Of a stretch of 35,456 nucleotides of DNA, positions 14,612 through 23,030 are shown piece by piece (within the stretch, counting starts at the first letter, position 1; each line of letters opens with the position of its first letter). The stretch is from positions 1 to 35,456 of the forward strand of contig JAYTCQ010000370.1 of the NCBI GenBank assembly GCA_043736395.1, read 5' to 3'. Source of the DNA: JAFDVL01 sp043736395 (GTDB lineage: Bacteria > Acidobacteriota > Blastocatellia > RBC074). Under the pieces are notes generated by a model, which did not search any database, was not told where the DNA came from, and saw nothing but the letters and a program-made list of their open reading frames with translations. The translations under genes were made by a program, and so were the position numbers.

Positions 14612-17254
14612 ATGCAAAAAAAGCGGCGATTTATCATGGGCGGGCTGTTCTTTGCGCTGATGTTTTTCTATCACGGCGTGAATTTTTATTTTCAGCTCGT
14701 CGAAGTCGGCAGTTATACAGGCTGGCGCGGATACTCCAACGATGGTCGCCATTTTTATACGACGACTCCTGATCCAAATGGACCGACTTCGCAAGCGCAA
14801 AAAGGCGACGAACTCATTGCCATCAACGATACGCATCCGGCGGACGATTGGAGTTTAGTTGAATTTGCAGATCGTGCGCCTGCTGGTACGCCATTTTCAA
14901 TGACGTTTCAGCGCGATGGACAGACTTATACCATTCTCAATCGTACGATTCCTTATCCCCCTGGCAAGAATCCATACCAAAATACCGAACGTCTGATCTA
15001 TTGTCTGATCTGGCTGCTCTTTCTGGTCACAGGTGCGGCACTTATTTTTCTCAAAGCCGAACTCAGGCAAGCCTGGTTACTGGCACTGATGTTGGGAGCA
15101 TTTACCGGTATCATGACAGATACCTATCCCTACTCTGCGTTAGGTCAGACCGTCGTATGGATTGTCGCGCTCGCCAAAATTGCAGCGTTTTGGTTCTTTC
15201 CATTTTTTGCTCTGTTTTATCTCAACTTTCCCGAACGCTCGAAACTTTTGTTGAAGTGGCCACATCTTGAAACGATAATATTCGTTGCATATTATTTGCT
15301 GCTGCTGCCTTTCATTTTGGGTACACGGCTGCCTATCCAGTTACGCTCAATATACTTCAAATTGCCACTGATGGATTTGTATCGTGCGCTTGATAGCAAA
15401 ATTGGGTTTTCCAATTGGGTGGTGGCATTTTTTCTTATCATTGGTTTGTTCTTTATTGGCTACAACTATTGGCAATCTGACTTAACTGCGCGTCGCCGGA
15501 TTCGTGTTGCCGTACTCGGCAGCACTCCAGGTTATTTGGGTTTACTATTATTGGTTTTTAGTAACTTCCCAATCTTCAATATTATTCCTGGTTGGAAAAC
15601 CTTGATCGCATGGATACCGATGGGGCTTTACTTGGCCTTGCCGATGATTCCCCTCTCATTCGCCTACGCCATCATCAAACATCAAGTCATTCCCATCAGC
15701 CTGATTATTCGGCGCGGGATGCGGTACGTGCTGGTTTCACACGGTTCAGTTATATTGGAAATGGTGCTGTTTATTGGAGCCATGACAATTTTCCTGACTT
15801 CGTTTTTCCAATGGCTGTTTATGTCTTTTCCTCCGAAAGACATGCGCGCGTTTGGATTAACGGTTGGATTTGTCTCTGCCGTAGCGGGAATTATTTTCTG
15901 GAATCTTACTCGCCGCTTACACGTAAAATATCTCGCACCTGTCATTGATCGAAAGTTCTTCCGGCAATCCTACGATTCACAACAAATTATTTCTGAACTG
16001 GTGGAATCGCTGCGAACAACCACCAATCAAGAAGACCTGCTGGCGCAAATTGCCACCAAAATCCGCTCAGCTTTGCAGACAGAATCTGTAGCAATTTTGT
16101 TGCTCGGCGCGGCTTCGGAAGATTACGTCAGTGTTTATTATTGCGAATACAATCCTGTTGATGGCGGTAACATTCACTGCGAAAATAATTTCAGATTGCC
16201 TGTCAAATCCAATATTGTTTCGCTCCTTCATAACTCCAGAGAGCCTGTTAACATTGACGAAGTATCGCTTCCAGACGATGAAATCTCCCTACTTCGACAA
16301 ATCAAATCGGAGCTTCTATTGCCGCTTTCCAGCCAAACAGAATTATTGGGAATCGTCTCTCTCGGTTCACGATTAGGAGATTTACCGTTCTCCACCGAAG
16401 ACAAAGAATTGCTGATGAGTGTCGCAGGTCCGGGAACATTCGCACTCGAAAATGCACTCCTATTAGAACGAATGATTGAAGAAGCTCGCCGCCGCGAAGA
16501 AATCGAAATGGAAAACGAAGCGCGCGCCAAAGAATTGGAAGAGGCACGACAAATCCAGCTTTCGATGTTGCCGCGCAGTGTCCCAAACAATCCCAACTAC
16601 GACATCGCGGCGTACATGAAAACTGCCACCGAAGTCGGTGGTGATTATTACGATTTTCATGTCAACGCAGAAGGCGTGTTGACGGTGATGGTGGGTGACG
16701 CTACCGGACATGGATTGAAAGCCGGAACCATCGTCACCGCGACAAAAAGCCTCTTCAATAATCTCGCGGGAATGCCTGACATTCCCGAAATTTTTCGGCA
16801 ATCTTCGAACGCACTCAAGATGATGAATTTGCGTTCGCTCTATATGGCGATGACGATGGCGAAGCTCAATGGATACGAGCTAACGGTGAGCCTCGCAGGA
16901 ATGCCCGCAGTATTGATTTATCGCGCTGCAACGAACACCGTCGAAGAAATTGCGCTGCGAGGAATGCCGCTTGGAAGCATCAAAAATTACGTGTATAAGC
17001 AACAAACAACGACGCTGGAAATTGGTGATATTGTGGTGATGCTGAGCGATGGATTTCCCGAACGCTTTAACCCATCGGGAGAAATTTTAGGCTTTGAAAA
17101 AGCGGGGGAAATTTTAGCAAACTCCGGTTCACTTTCCGCGCAACAACTCATCAATTCATTTGTCAAAATCGGAGATGAATGGGGCGATACAAAAGCGCAG
17201 GATGATGATGTAACTTTTGTCGTTCTGAAAATTATCAAACCGATTATGAATTAA
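14612..17254 (+). CDS. Membrane PP2C (SpoIIE-type) phosphatase, tandem paralogue
   Basis: 880 residues with the same order of parts as 11999-14599: signal anchor (IMGGLFFALMFFYHGVNFYF), PDZ-like outside segment (AQKGDELIAINDTHPADDW), about seven membrane helices, GAF-like region, charged linker and SpoIIE phosphatase. The phosphatase motifs are GGDYYDFHVNAEG, VGDATGHGLKAG, MLSDGFPERF and QDDDVTFVVLK. The outside segment and the first membrane helices differ much more from the paralogue than the last helices, GAF and phosphatase do. This fits two sensors with different inputs and one output. The gene ends 147 nt before the methyltransferase gene, the gap being occupied by an inverted repeat. 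Confidence 0.92.
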   Translation: MQKKRRFIMGGLFFALMFFYHGVNFYFQLVEVGSYTGWRGYSNDGRHFYTTTPDPNGPTSQAQKGDELIAINDTHPADDWSLVEFADRAPAGTPFSMTFQRDGQTYTILNRTIPYPPGKNPYQNTERLIYCLIWLLFLVTGAALIFLKAELRQAWLLALMLGAFTGIMTDTYPYSALGQTVVWIVALAKIAAFWFFPFFALFYLNFPERSKLLLKWPHLETIIFVAYYLLLLPFILGTRLPIQLRSIYFKLPLMDLYRALDSKIGFSNWVVAFFLIIGLFFIGYNYWQSDLTARRRIRVAVLGSTPGYLGLLLLVFSNFPIFNIIPGWKTLIAWIPMGLYLALPMIPLSFAYAIIKHQVIPISLIIRRGMRYVLVSHGSVILEMVLFIGAMTIFLTSFFQWLFMSFPPKDMRAFGLTVGFVSAVAGIIFWNLTRRLHVKYLAPVIDRKFFRQSYDSQQIISELVESLRTTTNQEDLLAQIATKIRSALQTESVAILLLGAASEDYVSVYYCEYNPVDGGNIHCENNFRLPVKSNIVSLLHNSREPVNIDEVSLPDDEISLLRQIKSELLLPLSSQTELLGIVSLGSRLGDLPFSTEDKELLMSVAGPGTFALENALLLERMIEEARRREEIEMENEARAKELEEARQIQLSMLPRSVPNNPNYDIAAYMKTATEVGGDYYDFHVNAEGVLTVMVGDATGHGLKAGTIVTATKSLFNNLAGMPDIPEIFRQSSNALKMMNLRSLYMAMTMAKLNGYELTVSLAGMPAVLIYRAATNTVEEIALRGMPLGSIKNYVYKQQTTTLEIGDIVVMLSDGFPERFNPSGEILGFEKAGEILANSGSLSAQQLINSFVKIGDEWGDTKAQDDDVTFVVLKIIKPIMN

Positions 17255-17256
17255 TT

Positions 17257-17381
17257 ATCCACGAAGGACACGAAGGGGCACGAAGTTTTTTTTCAGAACT
17301 GAATACATTTTAAACTGAACTTTAGAATATTGAGTTTTCCCTCTTGTGCTTTCTTAGTGTTCCTTCGTGTCCTTCGTGGAT
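17257..17381. repeat. Inverted repeat, family B copy 1
   Basis: Arms at 17257-17276 and 17362-17381 are perfect 20-base reverse complements of the atccacgaaggacacgaagg type. The inner continuation is imperfect and the spacer AT-rich. A related copy lies at 25365-25456. It fills the gap between the phosphatase stop (17254) and the methyltransferase start (17401). It could fold into a long hairpin in RNA and act as a terminator-like or stabilising structure, though no U-tract follows. Confidence 0.85.
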
Positions 17382-17400
17382 GATTTCTGTTTCTCAAACT

Positions 17401-18480
17401 ATGAAAAATCAATCATTAAGAACAACCGTTATCGGCAGCTACCCCTTCCCCGGATGGTTGGAATTTGCTGTCCAAAATTTAGAACAATTCGGCTCTGAAG
17501 ATCGCAAGGAATTGCAGGATGATGCCGTCATTACTGCCGTTCACGATCAGCTCTCTGCCGGATTAGATGTCATCACCGACGGCGAACAAACGCGCCTGGA
17601 TTTCAATTTATCCTTCTACGGATTTCTCGAAGGCATCGAACTCGAACCCGCACAGCCCAGACGATTCGGCCCTCCCGCGCACGATCAACGCGGCAAACAT
17701 AAAATCATCGGCGAACTCAAAGCTCCTCGCGGACTCGGCGTCGTCGAAGAATTCCAGCGGCTGAAGAAGTTCGCAGGGATTAGTTCGCAGTTCGCAGAAG
17801 ATAGTTCGCAGCACTTCGCAATCCACACTCCCCAATCCGCACTCAAAGCTTCCGTTCCCGGCCCTTACACACTCAGCGGGCGGCTTCTGCCAAATGGAAA
17901 TTATCAGGATCGCTTCGCCATCACTGAAGCTTTGCTGCCCATCGTACGCAAAGAATTAGAAGATTTAGTCGCAGCCGGATGCACCGAAATCGCAGTTGAT
18001 GAACCTTCGATGAGCTGTTACGCGCACCGCGAAGACCCGTACCATTTCGTAGACATTTTCAATCGCACTATCGAACCCGTAGTCGGAAAATCTCGTCTGT
18101 CTACGCATGCGTGTTTCGGCAATTACAAAGGACGCGCCGTGGGGCTTCGTTCGTACAAACCAATGTATCCCGCGTTCCTCGACATCAAGGTTGACGAGAT
18201 GCATTTGGAGATGGCCAGCCGCGAATTTTCCGAACTGGAAATCATTCAAACCATCTCTAAAAAGATGGATGTCGCTGTTGGGATTATTGACGTAAAAAGT
18301 TACTACATCGAAACCGTAGATGAAGTCGCCCGCCGCGTCCGTGAATGCTTAAAATATGCCCCCGCAGATCGTTTAGCATTCGCGCCAGATTGCGGATTAA
18401 GCCAGACCGCGCGATGGGCAGCGCGGCAAAAACTTAACAACATGGTCGCAGGAGTTAAGAAAGTGAGGGCTGAATTATGA
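17401..18480 (+). CDS. Cobalamin-independent methionine synthase (MetE C-terminal/core) family methyltransferase
   Basis: 359 residues from ATG 17401; the longer frame from 17344 would run through an inverted repeat. The fold is the zinc TIM barrel of the MetE catalytic half: RTTVIGSYPFPGW at the N-terminus, DVITDGEQTR, SVPGPYTLSGRL, CTEIAVDEPSM. Zinc ligands are H236 and C238 (STHACFGN) and the cysteine of FAPDCGLSQ. The protein lacks the N-terminal half of classical MetE, as in short core-MetE forms, so the methyl donor may not be methyl-tetrahydrofolate. Around residues 123-140 there is an extra stretch encoded by TTCGCAG repeats. The stop overlaps the next start by 4 nt (ATGA). Confidence 0.88.
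   Translation: MKNQSLRTTVIGSYPFPGWLEFAVQNLEQFGSEDRKELQDDAVITAVHDQLSAGLDVITDGEQTRLDFNLSFYGFLEGIELEPAQPRRFGPPAHDQRGKHKIIGELKAPRGLGVVEEFQRLKKFAGISSQFAEDSSQHFAIHTPQSALKASVPGPYTLSGRLLPNGNYQDRFAITEALLPIVRKELEDLVAAGCTEIAVDEPSMSCYAHREDPYHFVDIFNRTIEPVVGKSRLSTHACFGNYKGRAVGLRSYKPMYPAFLDIKVDEMHLEMASREFSELEIIQTISKKMDVAVGIIDVKSYYIETVDEVARRVRECLKYAPADRLAFAPDCGLSQTARWAARQKLNNMVAGVKKVRAEL
17768..17820 (+). repeat. TTCGCAG short repeats inside the methyltransferase gene
   Basis: TTCGCAG occurs four times plus a partial copy (TTCGCA) within 53 bases, three of the copies as AGTTCGCAG. They encode an FAGISSQFAEDSSQHFA-type segment just before the conserved SVPGPYTLSG barrel strand. The reading frame stays open. 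It looks like an insertion by repeat expansion or of a small mobile palindrome relict, adding roughly 15 residues at a loop. Confidence 0.7.
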
Positions 18481-19121
18481 AGACATTTTCTGTTGTAATT
18501 GTGATTTATTTCCTTCTAAGTTTTTCAGGAATTGCGCAAACTGAAGAGATTATTGCGCTGCAAAAACAGCTCATCGAAATGGGCAAAGACGATCAAAAAC
18601 ATCGCCCAGCGATCAATGATTTAGACGACAAAATCGCGAGCGCAACCGGCGAAGAAAAAGAGAAACTTTTAGCACGTTCGAATGTGCTACAAAAAGAACA
18701 AGACGACATTGATAAAAAATTGATGCAGCAACTTGAAGCCATTATTACCAAACACGGCTGGCCTACGATTAGTTTGGTAGGTAAAGACGCCAGCTTTTAT
18801 GCTTTTTTAGTCCTGCAACATGCTGATCCCAGCTATCAGAAAAAATATTTACCATTGCTAAAAGAAGCAGCGGCAAAAAATGATGCTAACAAAAGCAACA
18901 TCGCTACGCTCTAAGATCGCATTCTCGTTCGCGATGGCAAAAAACAAATTTATGGTTCGCAACTTCGCTTTAATGAGCAAACAAAAAAGCTGGAATTATT
19001 TCCTATTGAAGACGAAGAGAATGTAGACGCTCGCCGCGCCAGTGTTGGATTGCAACCACTGCAAGAATACATGATGAAATCTTTCAAGCTCGAATACACG
19101 CCGCCGAAAAAGAAGGAATAA
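18477..19121 (+). pseudogene. Secreted DUF6624-like protein, interrupted by an in-frame TAA
   Basis: The annotated frame from ATG 18477 stops at TAA 18912-18914 after 145 codons. The same frame continues with DRILVRDGKKQIYGSQLRF, PIEDEENVDARRASVGLQPL and QEYMMKSF to a second TAA at 19119-19121, only 3 bp before the convergent neighbour. The combined 214 codons match the DUF6624 layout I know (HGWPTISLVGKDAS, FLVLQHADPSYQKKYLPLL, DR.L...GK.Q.YG.Q, PIED..NVD.RR...GL.PL). So one codon, perhaps GAA, has become TAA. A signal peptide (FSVVIVIYFLLSFSGIAQ) starts the protein and a coiled coil follows. It is translationally coupled to the methyltransferase (ATGA). Either a recent nonsense mutation, a sequencing error, or read-through. 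Confidence 0.75.
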
Positions 19122-19124
19122 CGC

Positions 19125-20303
19125 TCAACGTTTTTTCGCCGCACCAACATTTTCGTACCATTTCAAATTCATCGTCGCCGAACCGATGCACGCGACATCA
19201 ATTTTTCCATCGCCATTCAAATCCGTTATGGCACACGCCGCAGCCGCTATCCCGCCATTATCCAAAATTTGTTTTACCCATTTTTTGCTGCTTTTATCGA
19301 ACGAATAAATGTTTACGCTGCGACCTTCGCCGCGATAGCCGGCGATAATTTCATCGCGTCCGTCGCCGTTAAAATCCGCCGTGAGCAACGTATGCCCGTC
19401 CAACAATTTGTCATCAATTACCTCACGTTCCCAATCGTTTTTTCCGAAGCGATAGACCGCGACCTGATTGCCGTGCCACGGCTCAATCGTACTCAGAAAT
19501 CTTTCCTTTCCTAACATTCCAACCGCAATTTCACTGGCTCCACCTTTCGGCCACGGAGCCGGATCGCCCCTGACTAATTTATTGCGCAGCCACTTCCCTT
19601 CTTTGCCGTACCGAAATAAATCAACACCGACAAAGCTCGCAGTCAAAATATCCTCGCGCCCGTCAGCATCAATATCCATAACGCAGACGCCGTGCAAGAC
19701 GCCTTCCAGCGCGCTCGTAATCACTTCGCGCTTCCAACCATCGGAGCGATAAAACACCAGCGGTACATTGCCCTTGTATTCAGGCGGCGCAACATTCGCA
19801 CCCGCGAGCGGAGCGTTCACCAACACTTTTTTTCCGTTGCCATCAATGCTTGCCCAGCGCAAACGATGCGACGTAGACAGCCGATCAATTTCCGTCGCTT
19901 CCCATAATTCTTTTGGATCGCCCTTATGTTTCAGAATCGAAACAATCCCAATACTCTGTTTCGGATCGTTCGCGAATTCCTGCGCCAAAGCGATTTCAGG
20001 AATGCCATCACCGTCCGCGTCGTACGCCGCACAATTAATCATTCGCGAAGCATTGTTAATGATGACGTGGCGCGTCCAGCCCGGATTTTCAAACCAGACA
20101 AGTTCTTTCATCCCGCTCGCAAGAGCAATAATATCAGGCTTCTGATCGCGGTTGAGATCAGCTATCACGACCTGATAGCCTCCACGCAAATCCGTCGCCA
20201 GCGTATGTTCCTGAAACTTTAATTGCGCCTGCGCAGCGCCTCCGCGACAAATCACCAACAACGCAAAAAGTATTCCAAGTTCGATCCATCGAATCATTTT
20301 CAT
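19125..20303 (-). CDS. Secreted FG-GAP/VCBS repeat protein
   Basis: 392 residues from ATG 20303; a TTG two codons earlier is less likely. The signal peptide ELGILFALLVICRGGAAQAQ is cleaved near AQA. The mature protein is a string of FG-GAP/VCBS blades with calcium-binding loops: ADLNRDQKPDIIAL, YDADGDGIPEIALA, DIDADGREDILTAS, ADFNGDGRDEIIAG and DLNGDGKIDVACIG. Such seven-bladed propellers are extracellular or periplasmic and bind ligands or other proteins. The gene is convergent with the DUF6624-like gene (3 bp apart) and divergent from the LolA-like gene at 20493. No partner is evident. Confidence 0.88.
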   Translation of the reverse strand: MKMIRWIELGILFALLVICRGGAAQAQLKFQEHTLATDLRGGYQVVIADLNRDQKPDIIALASGMKELVWFENPGWTRHVIINNASRMINCAAYDADGDGIPEIALAQEFANDPKQSIGIVSILKHKGDPKELWEATEIDRLSTSHRLRWASIDGNGKKVLVNAPLAGANVAPPEYKGNVPLVFYRSDGWKREVITSALEGVLHGVCVMDIDADGREDILTASFVGVDLFRYGKEGKWLRNKLVRGDPAPWPKGGASEIAVGMLGKERFLSTIEPWHGNQVAVYRFGKNDWEREVIDDKLLDGHTLLTADFNGDGRDEIIAGYRGEGRSVNIYSFDKSSKKWVKQILDNGGIAAAACAITDLNGDGKIDVACIGSATMNLKWYENVGAAKKR

Positions 20304-20492
20304 AATCAAGTCTCAATAAATATTTTGAAGTACAGCTTTCGTCTGTAGCGATTCTGAAGGCAAAAAATTATCTACGCGCCAAATCGTAATCGAACAACTT
20401 GCTTTAATTGCAACGAACCGTGAAACAAGCGTAGAATCCTATCCATCATCAAATCAAAATTTCAGTGAACTAACAATTCAAAGGAAAAATAT

Positions 20493-21413
20493 ATGCGTCA
20501 ATGGATCACCGTCACAATCGCTGTTTTTACTTTCTCCACATTAGCCCTTGCACAATCCGACCCTAAGGCGGAACAAATTATGCAACAGGCTCGTGCGGCA
20601 ATTTGTAACGAAGCGCAAGCCAAATCATTAAAAACTCTTTCAGTCGCCATGACGATTCATCGGACGATTGGCGAAACACATCTGGAGCGCGATATTGATT
20701 ATGACATCACGCTTCCCGACACCTTTCGCCGTCATGAAAGCCAGCAACCTTTTACGACCGTGACCGCTATGCAGGATGATAGCTATCAGACTTACTACGT
20801 TCCAAACCCTGCCGCGCGCGCCGCAGACGTGTTGCGTGAAAACAGCAACGACCCACATGCAATAACTCGTCGTCGCGCCGATTTCACGCGTGTTCTCTTG
20901 GGATTATTATTAATTAGTCCTTCCTCGGAACCCGTTGAATACACCTACGCGGGCGAATTCAAAGAGCTGGACGTGTTAGCTGATATGATTGATGTCACCG
21001 GAAAAGATGGCTTCAAAGCGCGTTTGTATCTTGACCGGAAAACAAAAACTTTATTAATGCTGACGTATCAATCAAAGCAGCTCTCACACGCCGTTCGCGC
21101 TCTTGCGCGTCAAATCAGTAGCCAGCCCAAGACAGTCGTGCCACCCGATAATAAGAAACTCTCAGAAATGCAGATTGCGCAACGTCAGGTAGCGCAATGG
21201 GCGGAAGTAGAACAGCGGCGTAAAATGTTTGAAGAGGCGCTGGCGCAGGCTCCCGAAGTCGAGTACCGCTGGGAATTCAGTGATTACAAAAACATCAAAG
21301 GAATAAATTTTCCCTATCGCGTAGTCAAAATGGAAGCCAATCACGAATACGAAGAATGGGACATTAACGCATTCAGAATCAATCCGAAACTACAGGTTGC
21401 GAAGGTGAAGTAA
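20493..21413 (+). CDS. Secreted LolA-like/outer-membrane lipoprotein-sorting-related protein
   Basis: 306 residues with a signal peptide (WITVTIAVFTFSTLALAQ) and an AAGGA ahead of ATG 20493. The beginning SDPKAEQIMQQARAAI and the long antiparallel beta pattern (YDITLPDTFRRHES, FKARLYLDRKTKTLLMLTYQ, VEYRWEFSDYKNIKGINFPYRVV) resemble LolA/LppX-type half-barrels, in which a bent sheet binds acyl chains. The final YRWEFSDYKNIKGINFPYR strand is a frequent feature of such secreted proteins in this phylum as I remember them. The exact function is unknown. It lies 24 nt upstream of tatD on the same strand and may share its transcript. Confidence 0.7.
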   Translation: MRQWITVTIAVFTFSTLALAQSDPKAEQIMQQARAAICNEAQAKSLKTLSVAMTIHRTIGETHLERDIDYDITLPDTFRRHESQQPFTTVTAMQDDSYQTYYVPNPAARAADVLRENSNDPHAITRRRADFTRVLLGLLLISPSSEPVEYTYAGEFKELDVLADMIDVTGKDGFKARLYLDRKTKTLLMLTYQSKQLSHAVRALARQISSQPKTVVPPDNKKLSEMQIAQRQVAQWAEVEQRRKMFEEALAQAPEVEYRWEFSDYKNIKGINFPYRVVKMEANHEYEEWDINAFRINPKLQVAKVK

Positions 21414-21437
21414 CCAACTTATCAAACTCAATTAGAA

Positions 21438-22235
21438 ATGAATTTTGACCTCATAGATATTGGCGTAAATCTCTGCCACAGATCTTTTCATCACGACCGT
21501 CAGGAAGTTATAAACCGCGCCATCGCCGCTGGTGTCAGTACGATGATCGTCACTGGCACCAGCATCAAGAGCAGTATTGACGGGCTAAAACTCGCGCAGG
21601 CAAATCCCGGCGTACTGTTTTCAACCGCCGGAGTTCATCCGCACGATGCAAAAAATTGTAACGACCAAACGATCAATTCTCTGCGTACGCTCGCTGCCAA
21701 CCAAGAAGTCGTAGCCATCGGCGAATGTGGTCTGGATTTCAATCGCGATTTCTCTCCGCGCCCCGTGCAGGAAAAATGGTTTGAAGCACAAATCCAGCTC
21801 GCGTGTGAATTAAAATTGCCGTTGTTCCTGCACGAACGCGAAGCCCATCAACGCTTCACCGAAATTCTCACCGCTCATCAAAACCAAATTGACGAAGTCG
21901 TAGTCCATTGCTTCACCGGCACAAAAGAAGAAGCGAAAAAATATTTAGACCTTGGATATTGTATCGGAATTACCGGCTGGATTTGCGACGAACGACGCGG
22001 CAAACATTTGCAGGAAATCATAAAATTCATCCCGTTAGATCGGCTGATGCTGGAAACGGACGCTCCATTTTTGACGCCGCGTGATTTAGCTGTGAAGCCA
22101 AAAGACGGCAGAAACGAACCTGCATTTTTACCTCACGTAGCGGAAACAGTTGCGAGGATTTTGAATAAGTCATTCGAGGATGTCGCACAAGAAACGACTG
22201 AGACGGCTTGCTGGTTTTTCAATATCAATGAATGA
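21438..22235 (+). CDS. tatD: TatD family metal-dependent DNase/hydrolase
   Basis: 265 residues, full length for the family. The sequence is close to Escherichia coli TatD in many blocks: DIGVNLCHRSF, TAGVHPHDAKN, VAIGECGLDFNRDFS, VVHCFTGTKEEA, ITGWICDERRGKHL, LMLETDAPFLTPRDL and RRNEPA-like (GRNEPAFLPHV). The metal-site acidic and histidine residues (GVHPHD, GECGLD, HCFTG, ETDAP) are all present. The first HxH of many relatives is replaced by GVNL, as in genuine TatD. TatD is a cytosolic metal-dependent 3'-5' exonuclease linked to DNA degradation and hydrogen-peroxide resistance. It lies downstream of the LolA-like gene and convergent with the DUF2971 gene. Confidence 0.93.
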   Translation: MNFDLIDIGVNLCHRSFHHDRQEVINRAIAAGVSTMIVTGTSIKSSIDGLKLAQANPGVLFSTAGVHPHDAKNCNDQTINSLRTLAANQEVVAIGECGLDFNRDFSPRPVQEKWFEAQIQLACELKLPLFLHEREAHQRFTEILTAHQNQIDEVVVHCFTGTKEEAKKYLDLGYCIGITGWICDERRGKHLQEIIKFIPLDRLMLETDAPFLTPRDLAVKPKDGRNEPAFLPHVAETVARILNKSFEDVAQETTETACWFFNINE

Positions 22236-22265
22236 TATAGCGATTTTTAGACTGAAAAGTAGCTC

Positions 22266-22982
22266 CTATTTAAGCTTTTTTCGCCTTATAGCGAATGCTG
22301 TCTCACTCTTCTCTGCTTTGAAAATTTTGACGGATGGGTAATTCTCTTGGCAAATTTTTATTATTTTTTGAATATTTGAACTTTCCATTTCGCAACCAAG
22401 AATAATCTCTTTTACACAGTCCTTAGGGAATTTAAATAGACATATTTTATTATTACCTTTAATTTTAGTTTCATCAGCAAACTCAACTTTTGCTATTGAT
22501 CTCATCTCTTTTTCATATTTCCAGTCAGGGTGTTTAGTAAGGTGAATTGCGCTCATTAACTCCAATTTCTCACTTTCGTTCATTTGCGTAGGAAGTAGCA
22601 TTACAGGTCGTAATTTTAAGTAACGAACTTCCTTTAATGCAGTTTTACCTGGCTCTGCTGCAAAAAAATCGTCATCTCTATCAAACCCTAAAACAAACCC
22701 TTTATGAGAATCACCGTAATGAGACCACATTAGAAGATTGTTCCACTTTTTAGAAAGGCTCAGAATTCCAACTCTTTCCCGAAAAGTAACCATAAATTCG
22801 TCTAGTGTTGAGTCTACTGTACTTTGAGCGTGATTTTTCCAATGATCTCTTACCTGTGTCATACACGGAAAACATTCAAACGGATCATTCAAAGCAGATG
22901 GCTGTGTAAAACGAATTTTCATTTCTTCGAGAACTTTACTTATAATTATTTCATCTGGTCTTATATATTTGTAAACAATCAT
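22266..22982 (-). CDS. DUF2971 domain-containing protein
   Basis: 238 residues, cytosolic. The N-terminal block VYKYIRPDEI, then KIRFTQPSALNDPFEC, is the hallmark of DUF2971. Later parts are NNLLMWSHYGDSHKGFVLGFD and KYEKEMRSIAKVE, also characteristic. Function is unknown; family members are scattered and often in accessory or defence-like regions. The gene is clearly more AT-rich than the tatD and crotonase genes on either side and has no operon partner, which suggests it was acquired separately. It ends 30 nt from the convergent tatD stop. Confidence 0.85.
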   Translation of the reverse strand: MIVYKYIRPDEIIISKVLEEMKIRFTQPSALNDPFECFPCMTQVRDHWKNHAQSTVDSTLDEFMVTFRERVGILSLSKKWNNLLMWSHYGDSHKGFVLGFDRDDDFFAAEPGKTALKEVRYLKLRPVMLLPTQMNESEKLELMSAIHLTKHPDWKYEKEMRSIAKVEFADETKIKGNNKICLFKFPKDCVKEIILGCEMESSNIQKIIKICQENYPSVKIFKAEKSETAFAIRRKKLK

Positions 22983-23030
22983 AGGCTTAGTGATAAATTC
23001 AGATTTTAAATTTCGAATCTATTGAATACT

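Noticed and set aside
17344..17400. Upstream extension of the methyltransferase
   Set aside because: The extra 19 residues are encoded by a palindromic repeat arm and the conserved protein begins at 17401.
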